Notes: generated from the sequence alone by a model not told the origin. DNA of 64,000 nucleotides from a bacterium (GCA_030430075.1 JAUIGN010000028.1:38259-102258), one strand, 5' to 3'; numbered from the stretch's first letter, positions 28,183 through 38,050 are shown. Made by a program: numbers and translations.

Positions 28183-29352
28183 TTAACGCCCTGAGCGACT
28201 AGCCACCGCCAAGCGATAGACTTCCAGATGCTTGCGTGCCGATTCCTCCCATGAAAAGCGACTGGCCCAATGCCTTGCTTTCTCGTTGGGCTGCGGCGAT
28301 TGCCTCCGCAACGCAACAAGCGATCGGCACGTGGAGACCCAGCTCTCGAGATCTTCGACGGGTAAAACCGATGCAGCGGGACCTTCCAGTTCAGTAAGGC
28401 TTCCCACGGAACTGAACAAGATCGGCGTACCAACGGCGTGCGACTCGATGACTGGCAGCCCAAACCCCTCATACAAAGTCGGGTACAAAACCGCGCAAGC
28501 ATGGCCGTAAAGTGCGGGCATGGCTTGTTCGGGCACAAACGGCGCGAAACAAACGGCACTCCGAACTTCCGATGAAACGGTCTCGAGCACGCCGGCTTGA
28601 CGCTCGGCATCGATGCCACAAATTACCAGTTGTAGATCCGGTTCGCTCAACCGTTGGAATACTCGCAGAGCCCAGTCGAGTCGTTTCCGCGGAACTTCGC
28701 CTCCCAGATACAAAAGGTAGGGAGCCCGAACGCCTTGCTGCTGGAGGCCCGGCGACAGCGCTTCTTCTACAGGCTGGAGGTAATGACCGTCGATCCCATG
28801 TGGAATCACATGCAACTTGTCAGCCAGCCTTGGCCAGAGCTCCAGGATGTCGTCGCGCGAGTTGTTGCTGATCGTGATTACGGCGGCACACTTGTGATAA
28901 GCGCTGGGTACGAGACGGTTTTGATACCAGCTGGGCTGGGATTCTCCCCCATCTTCCAGCCACGGGATCACATCGTGGATCGTCACGACGGTCGGCACCG
29001 GCTGCCACCAAGGGAGCGTCGTGGCCGTGGAATGCAAAACATCCACGTGGAACCGTTTTGTGCGATGGGGAAGTCCGACTTGTTCCCAACATCGGAACCT
29101 GTAGCCAGGTGTCTCAAATAACTCAAAGTCGCAGCTGCGGCAGGCTGGCGGATGCGTTGGCAGGTCAGGCCGGTCGCCAAACAGTCGCCACTCGACACTG
29201 GCAAGTCTGTCGACGTACGCCACCATGCTCGACAGATACTTCCCCATGCCGCGCATGTGTGGCCGATTCAGGCATCGCGCGTCAATACCGACGCGGAGCG
29301 AACGCTCTGTCGGCACCGTGCGCGAACGGCGGGAATCGCCCTGGTGAATCAT
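28183..29352 (-). CDS. GT4-family glycosyltransferase
   Basis: 389 residues. V-G-I-D-A-R-C-L-N and R-G-M-G-K-Y near the N-terminus, H-D-V-I-P-W in the acceptor domain, V-I-P-H-G-I-D in the hinge, Y-L-G-G-E-V-P-R-K-R-L in the donor domain and E-x7-E in Y-E-G-F-G-L-P-V-I-E. This set is typical of mannosyl- and rhamnosyl-transferases of GT4, but the sugar is not predictable. Only one base separates it from the GT2 gene upstream. Confidence 0.93.
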   Translation of the reverse strand: MIHQGDSRRSRTVPTERSLRVGIDARCLNRPHMRGMGKYLSSMVAYVDRLASVEWRLFGDRPDLPTHPPACRSCDFELFETPGYRFRCWEQVGLPHRTKRFHVDVLHSTATTLPWWQPVPTVVTIHDVIPWLEDGGESQPSWYQNRLVPSAYHKCAAVITISNNSRDDILELWPRLADKLHVIPHGIDGHYLQPVEEALSPGLQQQGVRAPYLLYLGGEVPRKRLDWALRVFQRLSEPDLQLVICGIDAERQAGVLETVSSEVRSAVCFAPFVPEQAMPALYGHACAVLYPTLYEGFGLPVIESHAVGTPILFSSVGSLTELEGPAASVLPVEDLESWVSTCRSLVALRRQSPQPNEKARHWASRFSWEESARKHLEVYRLAVASRSGR

Positions 29353-29353
29353 G

Positions 29354-30232
29354 TCAAACTCGTCCGAGCGAACATCTGAGAATGGCTTTGTAAACCGTCA
29401 TGTCCCAGGGCCAATAGCACAGCGATCGGCCGTACCAGCTCACGGCCTTCCATCGGCTGGCTTCAGACGCGTACCATGCCGAAGCCTGCCATACATTCGC
29501 CTTGGCTTGCCGGACCGACTGCCACGACAATTCCTTGGCACGGTTCAGGCGCAGCGCCCGCTGCAGTACCGTCCAACGTTGGTGGCGGCAACGGTCGTGG
29601 TTCAGGCTGATCTTGACTGGGTGCCAGCGATACTCGGTGAGCGGTTCGGGACAAACTCGCACTCGCTTTCCTGCTTCCGCGAAGCGAACGAAGAACTCCC
29701 AGTCCTCAACGGAGATCAATTCCCGGTCTTCATCGAACCCGCCCAGCTCAAGAAAGTCTTCCCGGCGAATCAAGGCACTCGACATCGTGATGAAGTTGCC
29801 GCGGAGAAGCTGCTCGAAAACGTCGCCTTCCCACAGAGTTGCTACCTCGGACAGTCGCCGATTCATGCGCCCGCAGTCGCCAAAGTTGAGCCGGTCTGTG
29901 TAGACTAACGACGTATGTTCGTCCGCCAACGCAAGTTGCTTCTCGAGTTTTTCGGGCGACCAGCGATCGTCAGCGTCCAGGAAGGCAAGCCATCTGCCAG
30001 ATGCCAGCCGTGCGCCCGTGTTTCGTGCTTTGGCGGGTCCACCGTTGGGCTGCTGGATCAAATGGATGCGGTCTCCGAAGTCTTTCAATCGATCAACGGA
30101 CCCGTCGCTCGAACCATCATCGACTACAATAATTTCCTGATCGTGGTGCGTCTGGCAGATCGCACTTTCAATTGTTTCAGAAATGAATTCGCGTGCGTTG
30201 TACGATGGGATAATGGTGGTTACAAGCGACAT
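29354..30232 (-). CDS. GT2-family glycosyltransferase
   Basis: 292 residues, GT-A fold: I-I-P-S-Y-N-A at the N-terminus, V-V-D-D-G-S-S-D-G-S (37-46), N-G-G-P-A-K-A-R-N near 63 and the metal-binding D-A-D-D (86-89). The probable catalytic E-D-W sits near residue 172 (S-V-E-D-W-E-F). No membrane helix. It adds one sugar from a nucleotide donor. Overlaps the upstream pyruvyltransferase gene by 13 bp. Confidence 0.94.
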   Translation of the reverse strand: MSLVTTIIPSYNAREFISETIESAICQTHHDQEIIVVDDGSSDGSVDRLKDFGDRIHLIQQPNGGPAKARNTGARLASGRWLAFLDADDRWSPEKLEKQLALADEHTSLVYTDRLNFGDCGRMNRRLSEVATLWEGDVFEQLLRGNFITMSSALIRREDFLELGGFDEDRELISVEDWEFFVRFAEAGKRVRVCPEPLTEYRWHPVKISLNHDRCRHQRWTVLQRALRLNRAKELSWQSVRQAKANVWQASAWYASEASRWKAVSWYGRSLCYWPWDMTVYKAILRCSLGRV

Positions 30233-31287
30233 GTCGATGAAGCGGCTTGGAGCTCTATGAGTAACTCGGACATCGCAGTCTGGTTTCTCCCATCGTCGTA
30301 TGGGGAAGCGGGCAGTTCTGCTTTATTGTAGACTGCGCGGAGTAAATCAGCATCGAGTCGGTGGCGGACGTCATGCGCGGCAAGGCATTGGGCCGTTGCG
30401 GCATGCGTCTCCTTAAATGCGTGGAGCTTGTAATCGCACTCGATTCCTACAAATGGAATACCAAGGGCGTAACTGAAAATACAACCATGCAAACGGCTGG
30501 CGACGACCACAGCGGCGCGCAGGTATCTTTTCAAGAGCTTTGACGAGAGCGTACCCATGTGGTTTGTTTCGTCGTACTTCAGTCCCAACTGGTTGGCGCT
30601 CTGCCGCAGTGACTGTTTTAACGCCGAGGCATCCACTTCTGCGCCGCGCAGGTCTGCTTCGTGCACGACATGCAGCAAGTGTGAACTCATGCGGGGCATC
30701 CTATCCGCCAGTCGGCGAATGTAATGGACGGATGGACAAAGACCAACTGTAACAGATTCTGCGCCATTTTCCTCAAGTACGCGACGAGTGAACTCATCGC
30801 GGACATGAATCGCTATGGCTCGTAACGCCAGCTCACGTAGAATCCCAGGATCCGTTCGACGGCGGAATTTCGCTGTTTCGTTGATCCCGACTCCGAAGAT
30901 CGCGAATGGAACTTTCGTGTCAAGCAGGCCTCGCCAGAAATCATCAAAGTAATCATGAAACAGCCCACCGCCACCGACTAAGACGGGGCCCCATGAGCGT
31001 CCAGGACCCGGTCCCCGCTTCAACATCGAGAGGGTTGATGAAACAGCCGGACCGTCACAGAGCAACTCAACACCGCAAAATCCCGCCAGCTGTTTGAGTC
31101 CAAGGTGTGAGGCGTAATCGCCCATGTTGGTCGGGTTCGCATAGACGAATACGGGTGGGGAGGCCGTTCGCAGACATTGGCGATTACCGCAATAACGCCG
31201 GATCGCGGTCGACGGGCTGCGATAAACAACCACGTACGGCTCTAAGTAAAGGCGATAGCGCCATCGAATGCCTTCTATTAGATCCAT
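30220..31287 (-). CDS. Polysaccharide pyruvyltransferase family protein
   Basis: 355 residues. N-T-N-like start of the domain (Y-A-N-P-T-N-M-G-D-Y-A near 50), V-G-G-G-G-L-F-H-D near 105, R-D-E-F-T-R-R, and S-R-L-H-G-C-I-F-S-Y-A-L-G-I-P-F near 268. These are the marks of the CsaB/WcaK pyruvyltransferase fold. The enzymes add a pyruvyl ketal from PEP to a sugar. The product would be an added negative charge. Overlaps the GT2 gene by 13 bp; 6 bp from the next gene upstream. Confidence 0.92.
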   Translation of the reverse strand: MDLIEGIRWRYRLYLEPYVVVYRSPSTAIRRYCGNRQCLRTASPPVFVYANPTNMGDYASHLGLKQLAGFCGVELLCDGPAVSSTLSMLKRGPGPGRSWGPVLVGGGGLFHDYFDDFWRGLLDTKVPFAIFGVGINETAKFRRRTDPGILRELALRAIAIHVRDEFTRRVLEENGAESVTVGLCPSVHYIRRLADRMPRMSSHLLHVVHEADLRGAEVDASALKQSLRQSANQLGLKYDETNHMGTLSSKLLKRYLRAAVVVASRLHGCIFSYALGIPFVGIECDYKLHAFKETHAATAQCLAAHDVRHRLDADLLRAVYNKAELPASPYDDGRNQTAMSELLIELQAASSTCRL

Positions 31288-31293
31288 TAGGAT

Positions 31294-32466
31294 TCAAGTC
31301 CGCATAGTGACGGTTGGCCTCTCATGCATGATCCGATCTACAATTCCAGCGACTCGCTGCGAAATTCGGTCCCATGAATTCTGCTCCGCCAGGGCTCGCC
31401 GCGCTTGCTGAAGTTGCTCGTTGTCCTCTGTAAGGGCGGCATCGATCTGAGCCGTCCAATCGTCGATGGTCGACGCGAATCGGAGCAATCCACCAAACGA
31501 CTGCATGTCGGGTAGCTGAGTTGAGACGACCGGCCGACCGGCTGCAAAGTACTCGAACAGCTTCAAGGGAGTCGCGCAAAACCGCGTGTTGGGGACGTCG
31601 TCGAGCGGAATCAGGCACACGTCCGAGAACCAAAGATACTTCGCCACCTCGTCATGTGGCTTTGGGCCCAACCAGCTCACGTGATCATGCGCCGTCAACT
31701 TGCGAAAGGCTGCTTGATTATCATCCGTCAGGGGTAACTGGGGCCCCACCAGGACCAACTCATATCGCCCCGTGTCGGCTAGAGACTGCAAGACGCGATA
31801 ACTAACGAAGTTGGAGAATTTGGCAACCACCGACAACCGTGGCCTCGGTATACGACGAAGGTCGCTCGGTTCGTCCCCAGCAGCCACTTTTACCGAGAAC
31901 GTTGCATAATCCACGCCGTTGTGAATCACCTCTGGCTCACGAGGTGCAAAACTGTATTCGCCAGCGAGACTCCTCGAAACGGTCACGATCGCATCAGCCC
32001 GCCTGGCGATCAGATGATCACCCTCGATATGAGGAACGCCGCGAAGCGCCGCGTGATTATCGAACACGTGGTACAGGACACGGCACTGCGGGAAGTACGG
32101 TAGGTAGGGGGCAGCGTTAGGACTCCAAACGTACAACAGTGGATCGTGCGGTGACATTCGATTCAACATGCGACGGATCATACGCACGCGTCTCGGCATG
32201 AATAAGCGTTCCACCCAAGGACGATAACTGGTGCTGAGATAGGCGGGAAATTGGACGACTCTCAAGCCGTGTTCGATTGACCGGATGCATGGTCTTATCA
32301 AGTAGTTTCCGGAAGAAACGGCCTTGCGAATTGGCGGCGGCTTGCTGACATAAAGGATGTCGTAATCTCGCCCTAGCCGCGTCATCACGTGCGTTCGGCT
32401 GGTGACACCAAAGTCCCAATCGGTGCCGAAGCACAGAATCGGCGGTCGGTTTTTCTTGTCGGTCAT
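31294..32466 (-). CDS. Glycosyltransferase (GT-B fold)
   Basis: 390 residues. C-F-G-T-D-W-D-F-G near the start, V-L-Y-H-V-F-D-N-H in the acceptor domain, V-T-V-S-R-S-L-A and H-N-G-V-D-Y-A in the hinge, and K-L-F-E-Y-F-A-A-G-R-P-V-V-S-T near 305. The K-x-F-E-Y motif is that of the same GT4 subset as 13953-15260. Seven bases separate it from the aminotransferase gene upstream. Confidence 0.9.
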   Translation of the reverse strand: MTDKKNRPPILCFGTDWDFGVTSRTHVMTRLGRDYDILYVSKPPPIRKAVSSGNYLIRPCIRSIEHGLRVVQFPAYLSTSYRPWVERLFMPRRVRMIRRMLNRMSPHDPLLYVWSPNAAPYLPYFPQCRVLYHVFDNHAALRGVPHIEGDHLIARRADAIVTVSRSLAGEYSFAPREPEVIHNGVDYATFSVKVAAGDEPSDLRRIPRPRLSVVAKFSNFVSYRVLQSLADTGRYELVLVGPQLPLTDDNQAAFRKLTAHDHVSWLGPKPHDEVAKYLWFSDVCLIPLDDVPNTRFCATPLKLFEYFAAGRPVVSTQLPDMQSFGGLLRFASTIDDWTAQIDAALTEDNEQLQQARRALAEQNSWDRISQRVAGIVDRIMHERPTVTMRT

Positions 32467-32473
32467 AGGCTAT

Positions 32474-33601
32474 TCAAGACAGCGCAACCGCCAACGCGTC
32501 GATGACTACCTGCTGCTGCGCCGTGCTCAATTCAGGAAATATCGGCAAAGCGAGCGACTCGCGAGCAGCTCGTTCGCTTTCTGGGAATTCGCCCTCACCA
32601 TATCCCCATTCGTCAAAGCACTTCTGGTAATGAAGCGACTTCGGGTAGTAAATCGCCGTCGAAACGCCGGCGTCTCGCAACGCCGCTTCGACGCGGTCTC
32701 GGTTGGAAATACGGATCACAAACTGATTGTAGACGTGTTTACGATTGGGCAATTCAGCGGGAAAAACGACTCTTTCGCCGAGACCGGAATCTTGCAGCAA
32801 CCGGCGGTAGGTGGCAGCATGCTCGGCCCGGGCCGCATTCCACTGATCCAGGAAGCGCAGCTTTACCAGGAGGATGGCAGCTTGCAGAGTATCGAGCCGG
32901 AAATTGCCGCCGACATGTGTATGAAAGTACTTTCGGGCCGCGCCGTGCTGGCGGAGAATCCTCATTCGCTCCGCCAGTTCGTCGTCGCTGGTGACGCACA
33001 TCCCTCCGTCACCCATGCACCCCAGGTTCTTGCTGGGGAAGAATGAGAACGTGCCAATCGTGCCCAATGATCCAGCCGGGCGCTGTCGGTAGGCTGCACC
33101 GATCGCTTGAGCGGCGTCTTCAATGACGAACAGTCCGTGTCGGCTCGCGATTTCGAGAATCGGATCCATCTCAGCCATCTGTCCAAAGAGGTGTACAGGA
33201 ATGATTCCTTTGGTTCTGGGAGTCACGGCCGCTTCAATCTTATCGGCGTCGATATTGAACCCTTGCGGTTCAATGTCAACAAACACGGCCCGGGCCCCCA
33301 ACCGTGCGATGGCTCCGGCCGTCGCGAAGAACGTGTAAGGAGTCGTGATTACCTCGTCGCCAGTTGCGACATCCAGCGCCATTAATGCGAGCAGCAATGC
33401 GTCACTTCCCGACGAACAACCGATGGCACTTGCAATGCCGCTGTATTCGGCGATACGTTGTTCCAATTCCGCCACTTGAGGGCCGAGAATAAAGTTTTGC
33501 TCTCGCAGAACTTTGTCTATGGCCACCCGTACCTCCTGTTCGATGGTCTGGAACTGCGCGTCAAGATCACAGAGTGGAATAGCTCGGCTCGCAACGCTCA
33601 T
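32474..33601 (-). CDS. wbpE: DegT/DnrJ/EryC1 sugar aminotransferase (WbpE-like)
   Basis: 375 residues, PLP-dependent fold type I. S-S-G-S-D-A-L near 63, D162 in I-E-D-A-A-Q, and the Schiff-base Lys191 in S-F-F-P-S-K-N-L-G. WbpE converts the 3-keto sugar to a 3-amino sugar, using glutamate, in the UDP-2,3-diacetamido-glucuronate pathway. Its position directly after WbpB-like and WbpD-like genes, with 4-bp overlap, supports this over other DegT sugar aminotransferases. Confidence 0.9.
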   Translation of the reverse strand: MSVASRAIPLCDLDAQFQTIEQEVRVAIDKVLREQNFILGPQVAELEQRIAEYSGIASAIGCSSGSDALLLALMALDVATGDEVITTPYTFFATAGAIARLGARAVFVDIEPQGFNIDADKIEAAVTPRTKGIIPVHLFGQMAEMDPILEIASRHGLFVIEDAAQAIGAAYRQRPAGSLGTIGTFSFFPSKNLGCMGDGGMCVTSDDELAERMRILRQHGAARKYFHTHVGGNFRLDTLQAAILLVKLRFLDQWNAARAEHAATYRRLLQDSGLGERVVFPAELPNRKHVYNQFVIRISNRDRVEAALRDAGVSTAIYYPKSLHYQKCFDEWGYGEGEFPESERAARESLALPIFPELSTAQQQVVIDALAVALS

Positions 33602-34248
33602 ACAATCGCCTTCAATGAATTACTGTCGCTGGATAACTGATAACGCTCGTTGCTTTCGGGACACACGCCAACGCCCTGATCGTCAAGCCGCAGTCGGTGA
33701 CCATACCGGCTCATCCAACCGACGCGACGTGCTGGCACTCCCATTATTAGAGCGTAGTCGGGCACATCATTCGTAACGACGGCTCCAGCCCCAATGAAGG
33801 CAAACTCTCCGATCTCGTGACCACACACGATCGTGGCATTAGCACCGATCGTTGCGCCTCGGCGAACTCTTGTTAGCTTGTACTCATCCCTCCGCACGAC
33901 TTGCGAGCGGGGATTGGTTACATTCGTAAACACCATGGACGGACCACAGAAGACATCGTCTTCAAGTTGGACGCCTGCGTATATCGAGACGTTGTTTTGA
34001 ACCTTGGCGTTGTTGCCGATGACGACTCCCGAGCCAACGAAGCAGTTTTGCCCGAAAGAACAGTTGTTTCCGATTCGGCAATCCTTCATCACGTGGCAAA
34101 AGTGCCAAATCTTGGTCCCGGCTCCGATCTGGCAAGGTTCATCCACAAGGCTGGTGGGATGAACGAAGTACTCGAGGTGCGTCACTCGGTAAGGCCTCAC
34201 AGTCTGGCGTGGGTGCGATCGTGATTCCAAGTCGGTCGCAAGTGTCAA
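33598..34248 (-). CDS. wbpD: WbpD-like N-acetyltransferase
   Basis: 216 residues with left-handed beta-helix repeats from about 30: H-P-T-S-L-V-D, I-G-A-G-T-K-I-W-H-F, C-S-F-G-Q-N-C-F-V-G and C-G-H-E-I-G-E-F-A-F-I-G. G-P-S-M-V-F-T-N-V sits in the middle, as in WbpD. This family N-acetylates the 3-amino group of UDP-GlcNAc3NA to give the 2,3-diacetamido sugar. The ATG at 34248 overlaps the upstream stop by 4 bp, although the first about 25 residues are not conserved in appearance; a GTG near 34187 is an alternative. Confidence 0.92.
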   Translation of the reverse strand: MTLATDLESRSHPRQTVRPYRVTHLEYFVHPTSLVDEPCQIGAGTKIWHFCHVMKDCRIGNNCSFGQNCFVGSGVVIGNNAKVQNNVSIYAGVQLEDDVFCGPSMVFTNVTNPRSQVVRRDEYKLTRVRRGATIGANATIVCGHEIGEFAFIGAGAVVTNDVPDYALIMGVPARRVGWMSRYGHRLRLDDQGVGVCPESNERYQLSSDSNSLKAIV

Positions 34249-35279
34249 GATCTGACGGACTGTCGCAGCGCGGGATGGGCGAGTCCATTGGCGGGCGTTT
34301 CGACCGTGTTACGAATATTGTAAACGAGATCGATGGCAGGGGCGGCATCCTGAACGCCAAATCCTCCGCCGCCCAAAATGTCGCGATAAACTTCCGTGTG
34401 CAGGTCCGTAAAGCCGGCCGAAAGATCTAACTCTTCTCCATCCACTGTGATCGAACGCCAGGCATAACCGCCCTCCTCGCGTACGGGTTTCGGTAGATCT
34501 TCTTCATCGACGGACAGGAACCAGCGTACACGAGCCCATTCCAATTCAAGACAACCGGCCATTTGGGCATTCGACGAACGGTGGACCAGGCTCCGCTGCA
34601 TTGAGCCGAACAGCCAGAGCAGAAGATCGAAGAAGTGAATGCCGATATTCATGGCCACGCCCCCGGACTTCTCCTGATCACCCTTCCAAGAGGAGTGATA
34701 CCACGAGCCGCGTCGAGTGACATAGGTCAGGCAGATTTCGCGTCGCGACCGGTTCGTCTCACTCTCGAATTCTGTCTTGAGTTGCTGGATCACCGGGTGC
34801 AAACGTAGCTGCAAGACGGTGAATACACGTCGCTGATGTTCTTCTTCCAACTCCGTCAACTGGTCCAGGTTCCAGGGGTTGATGACGAGTGGTTTTTCGC
34901 AAATCGCATGCGCCTTTACTCGCAGGGCAAGTCGGACGTGAGCATCATGCAGGTAGTTCGGCGAGCAGACACTGACGAATTCCACGGGGTGCCCATCAGG
35001 TTCGCGGCGGCGCTTTTCGAGAAAGCGGTCGAAACGCTCGACTTCTGTAAAGAAACGTGTCTTGGGAAAGTAGCTATCGAGAATTCCTACTGAATCATGT
35101 GGATCGACTGCCGCAACGAGCTGATTGCCCGTGTCGCGAATCGCCTTCATGTGTTTCGGCGCGATGTAGCCGGCGGCGCCGACGAGGGAAAACAGCCGTG
35201 GCTGCTGCTTCCGGGTTGCGAATAGAGTCTCGGAGGTTGTAGTCACGGATGCGCCAGCTCGCTCTTTCTTTAGGGACAT
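34245..35279 (-). CDS. wbpB: WbpB-like Gfo/Idh/MocA dehydrogenase
   Basis: 344 residues. The NAD-binding domain has G-A-A-G-Y-I-A-P-K-H (about 33-42), S-P-N-Y-L-H-D-A-H and C-E-K-P-L-V. The second domain has R-R-G-S-W-Y-H-S-S-W-K-G-D, then K-S-G-G and N-I-G-I-H-F-F-D near 218. These are closer to WbpB/WlbA (UDP-GlcNAcA 3-dehydrogenase) than to generic inositol dehydrogenases. It makes the 3-keto sugar used by WbpE. 146 bp separate it from the WbpG-like gene. Confidence 0.92.
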   Translation of the reverse strand: MSLKKERAGASVTTTSETLFATRKQQPRLFSLVGAAGYIAPKHMKAIRDTGNQLVAAVDPHDSVGILDSYFPKTRFFTEVERFDRFLEKRRREPDGHPVEFVSVCSPNYLHDAHVRLALRVKAHAICEKPLVINPWNLDQLTELEEEHQRRVFTVLQLRLHPVIQQLKTEFESETNRSRREICLTYVTRRGSWYHSSWKGDQEKSGGVAMNIGIHFFDLLLWLFGSMQRSLVHRSSNAQMAGCLELEWARVRWFLSVDEEDLPKPVREEGGYAWRSITVDGEELDLSAGFTDLHTEVYRDILGGGGFGVQDAAPAIDLVYNIRNTVETPANGLAHPALRQSVRS

Positions 35280-35425
35280 TTAAGGAGGGTTGGTTGGTTC
35301 AAGCTGGGCAGTTGTCATTAAGCCCGTTGGGGATTCGCGACGCGCAAAGTTCCACTTGTAAAGCGCACTAATACTGCTATTTGGAAACAGTCACCGGGGG
35401 TGCTCCCACCAGTTTGGTGGGCGAT

Positions 35426-36652
35426 CTAGGTTCGAAGGATGGCCTGGGTTACGCGCCGCAGGCGACGCCCAATGCCCGCAATTCCGACACCCAATGGACG
35501 AATTCGCTCGTCGTTTCCAAATTCTCGGTGTTCACGGCGAGGCGTACTCAAGTACGCCTCAAAATCCTCTACAGAAAGCCCCCATTTCTTGATGACGTAC
35601 TCGTACTCGCGTTGCAATTCGTCGGCCCGATACAACGGCTGCTGAAGTTCGTCAGACGCCTGCTCGCGCGTCAATTGGCCGGCCACAACCAACGATGAAA
35701 GGTGTGCGCGCCTCTTATCGATGCCAAATTTCCTGGGAAGGATGTAAGCCTGATAGAATCGCGTAAACACTGACTCGTAATGTTTGCCTCGGTACGGTCG
35801 ATAGCCTAGCTCCTTTTTCAGGGCGTCCATGGCTTCATATTTGTCGTAGTCGATGTAATTGAGTAGCGAGGCCACCTTGATGCCGTGAAAACTGCTGTAC
35901 CAAGTTCGCTTGAGGAAACCGCATGTAGGAAACGTGTGAATGGGTATACTGCCAAACTGTTTTTGAATCGAGCGGATGTTGCTTGCGTCTTCCTTTCGAT
36001 GCACCCAAGTGCTTGGCAAAATGCTTTCTGATGCGTGATTGTCACCAAGAATGATCCAGCTGGAGCGGTGCCTCACGGCCTGCGCATATAGAGCAGCCCA
36101 GATCGCGTGATCTGTTAAGAGCTCTATGTCAACCACGTGCGCTTTGAGAAAACTGAGTTGCAGATCCCTAAATTCTTGCCAGTTGATCACATGTGTATGT
36201 AGATCGATGTCCAGCAGCCGAACGATTTGTTCAATATTCTTGACCGCAATTTCAGCGTTCCAGCCGTTGTCTAAATGAACGGCGAGAGGGCGCAGTCCGA
36301 GCTGGCGAACCAGAAGCGCAAGGTAGGAACTATCCACGCCGCCGCTAAGTCCGATGATGCAGTCGTACGTCTTCTGCCGTCCATCGCATTTGATTTTCTC
36401 AACGAGAAGTTGCAACTCTTGATCGCCTTCACGTCTTAACTTCGCTAGTTCACTCATCCTCCGATCGGCCCGGCGACAATGACTACAGACACCCTCCGAA
36501 TCGAATTCGATCTTAGGATCCGTCGTATCCATCACGCAGGTTGTACAAACGCGATACTCTGTTCCTCGCTGCGGCTCGAAACAAAAATCGACATCAAGAA
36601 CTGGTCGTGAAGGAATCGTGTCCACTCTTAAGTTCGCCGGTGTATTGAGCAT
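35426..36652 (-). CDS. wbpG: WbpG-like N-acetyl sugar amidotransferase
   Basis: About 408 residues from ATG at 36652. A metal site is suggested by C-x2-C (36 and 39) and C-x2-C (56 and 59), followed by an ATP-pyrophosphatase loop G-L-S-G-G-V-D-S (about 101-108). This is the pattern of WbpG/PseA/LegG. Together with HisH2 and HisF2 such proteins convert an N-acetyl to an acetamidino group, as in P. aeruginosa O5 ManNAc3NAmA. The hisF2 stop lies 58 bp inside the start of this gene, so a later start (GTG at 36625) is possible but would not remove the overlap. Confidence 0.93.
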   Translation of the reverse strand: MLNTPANLRVDTIPSRPVLDVDFCFEPQRGTEYRVCTTCVMDTTDPKIEFDSEGVCSHCRRADRRMSELAKLRREGDQELQLLVEKIKCDGRQKTYDCIIGLSGGVDSSYLALLVRQLGLRPLAVHLDNGWNAEIAVKNIEQIVRLLDIDLHTHVINWQEFRDLQLSFLKAHVVDIELLTDHAIWAALYAQAVRHRSSWIILGDNHASESILPSTWVHRKEDASNIRSIQKQFGSIPIHTFPTCGFLKRTWYSSFHGIKVASLLNYIDYDKYEAMDALKKELGYRPYRGKHYESVFTRFYQAYILPRKFGIDKRRAHLSSLVVAGQLTREQASDELQQPLYRADELQREYEYVIKKWGLSVEDFEAYLSTPRREHREFGNDERIRPLGVGIAGIGRRLRRVTQAILRT

Positions 36653-37424
36653 CGAATAATTCCTCAAGAGTTGTCCGATTTGGATAGGTAACGAGTACGG
36701 CTCGATGCGGTCCCTGGAAGACAAACAGACTCCCTGCAGAGACAGCGGACGCACCACCCGTCTGAATTGCTTTGCAGAAATCCGCCAGGCTTCCGGCGCC
36801 TCCAGAGGCGATAACCGGAATGCCGACCGTCTCGCTGACCATCGTAATCAATTCGAGATCATAACCAGCCCAGGTACCGTCGCGATCAATCGAATTGATC
36901 AGGATTTCTCCCGCTCCAAGTTGTTCGACACACTTTGCGAATTCTACGACCCGTTGACGCGTCTTCTTGCGCCCACCCTTTGCATAAAGTAGCCGCCGCC
37001 CGCGGAACGCAGTTCGTACGTCCAAGGATACAACAATCGACTGGCTGCCAAAAGCATTTGAAAGTTGTCGTATCAACTCCGGGTTCTGAACGGCTGCTGT
37101 GTTGATGCAAACCTTTTCCACGCCAGCAGCGAACAAGCGTTCCGCATCGACCGCACAACGCACACCGCCCCCGTAGGCCATGGGCATGAAACACTCGGAC
37201 GCGAACTCCTCGATGAATTCGAAGTTCGGCCCACGGCGATTGGGCGTGGCATCAATATCCAGCACGAGGATCTCGTCCACTTCCTTGTCGTTAAAAATGC
37301 GAAGGATGTTGATCGGGTCACCAACGTACGTAGGATTGCGAAACCGGACAGTCTTTACCACTCCGCCGCCGGAAATCAGCAGACAAGGTATAACACGGGG
37401 GAGGGTTCGCATTTCGCTCAACAT
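36594..37424 (-). CDS. hisF2: HisF2 (imidazole-glycerol-phosphate synthase cyclase-like), acetamidino modification
   Basis: 276 residues, beta/alpha barrel. R-V-I-P-C-L-L-I-S-G-G-G-V-V-K-T near the start: the first catalytic Asp of HisF (position after P-C-L) is replaced, as is usual in the HisF2/AglZ group. F-R-N-P-T-Y-V-G-D-P-I-N follows, also typical of that group. The second Asp is kept (S-L-D-V-R). HisF2 channels ammonia to WbpG. Overlaps hisH2 by 7 bp. Confidence 0.93.
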   Translation of the reverse strand: MLSEMRTLPRVIPCLLISGGGVVKTVRFRNPTYVGDPINILRIFNDKEVDEILVLDIDATPNRRGPNFEFIEEFASECFMPMAYGGGVRCAVDAERLFAAGVEKVCINTAAVQNPELIRQLSNAFGSQSIVVSLDVRTAFRGRRLLYAKGGRKKTRQRVVEFAKCVEQLGAGEILINSIDRDGTWAGYDLELITMVSETVGIPVIASGGAGSLADFCKAIQTGGASAVSAGSLFVFQGPHRAVLVTYPNRTTLEELFDAQYTGELKSGHDSFTTSS

Positions 37425-38050
37425 GATTCTACGAACCGCTTCAGCAACGCCATTCCGAAACGATGGCTCTTTTCAGGATGAAACTGCACCCCGTGAATGT
37501 GTCCGTGACTGAACGCCGCGACAAACGAGCCACCGTAAAACGTGACGGCCGCCACATCTTCCAGGTTATTGCAGACAACTTGGTAGGAATGCACGAAGTA
37601 GAATCTTTGTCCCTCTTCGACGCCGACGAACAGTGGTGAACTATTTACTGGCCTCGCATGGCTCCAACCCATATGTGGAACTTTCAATCCTAGCTCGGAA
37701 GCTGGCTTCAGCCGCACCGTCTTTGCGTCAATCCAGCCCAAACCAGGCGCAGCCGAATCACCTTCCTCACTGGAACGAGTCATCAGTTGCATCCCAAGAC
37801 AGATCCCCAATATCGGGGTCATTCTCTGAATAACGAGTTCGGTCAAGGTATTCGCCAGTCCGGACTCTGACAGCATCTCGATACCCCGGCCAAACGCGCC
37901 GACACCAGGAAGAATTAGCTTAGTTGCGGAGCGCAATTCACCGTGGTCCTGTGTAATCGTAACGTTGTTGCCAAGCCTCCGCAGCATATTTGCGACGGAA
38001 CCGACGTTTCCCATTCCATAATCGACGACGGCAATCAGTGGCCTATGCAC
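37418..38050 (-). CDS. hisH2: HisH2 glutamine amidotransferase
   Basis: 210 residues, class I glutaminase: V-V-D-Y-G-M-G-N near the start, L-P-G-V-G-A-F, catalytic Cys84 in G-I-C-L-G-M-Q and the His191/Glu193 pair in F-H-P-E-K-S. It supplies ammonia to HisF2/WbpG. Overlaps the upstream gene by 16 bp. Confidence 0.94.
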   Translation of the reverse strand: MHRPLIAVVDYGMGNVGSVANMLRRLGNNVTITQDHGELRSATKLILPGVGAFGRGIEMLSESGLANTLTELVIQRMTPILGICLGMQLMTRSSEEGDSAAPGLGWIDAKTVRLKPASELGLKVPHMGWSHARPVNSSPLFVGVEEGQRFYFVHSYQVVCNNLEDVAAVTFYGGSFVAAFSHGHIHGVQFHPEKSHRFGMALLKRFVESC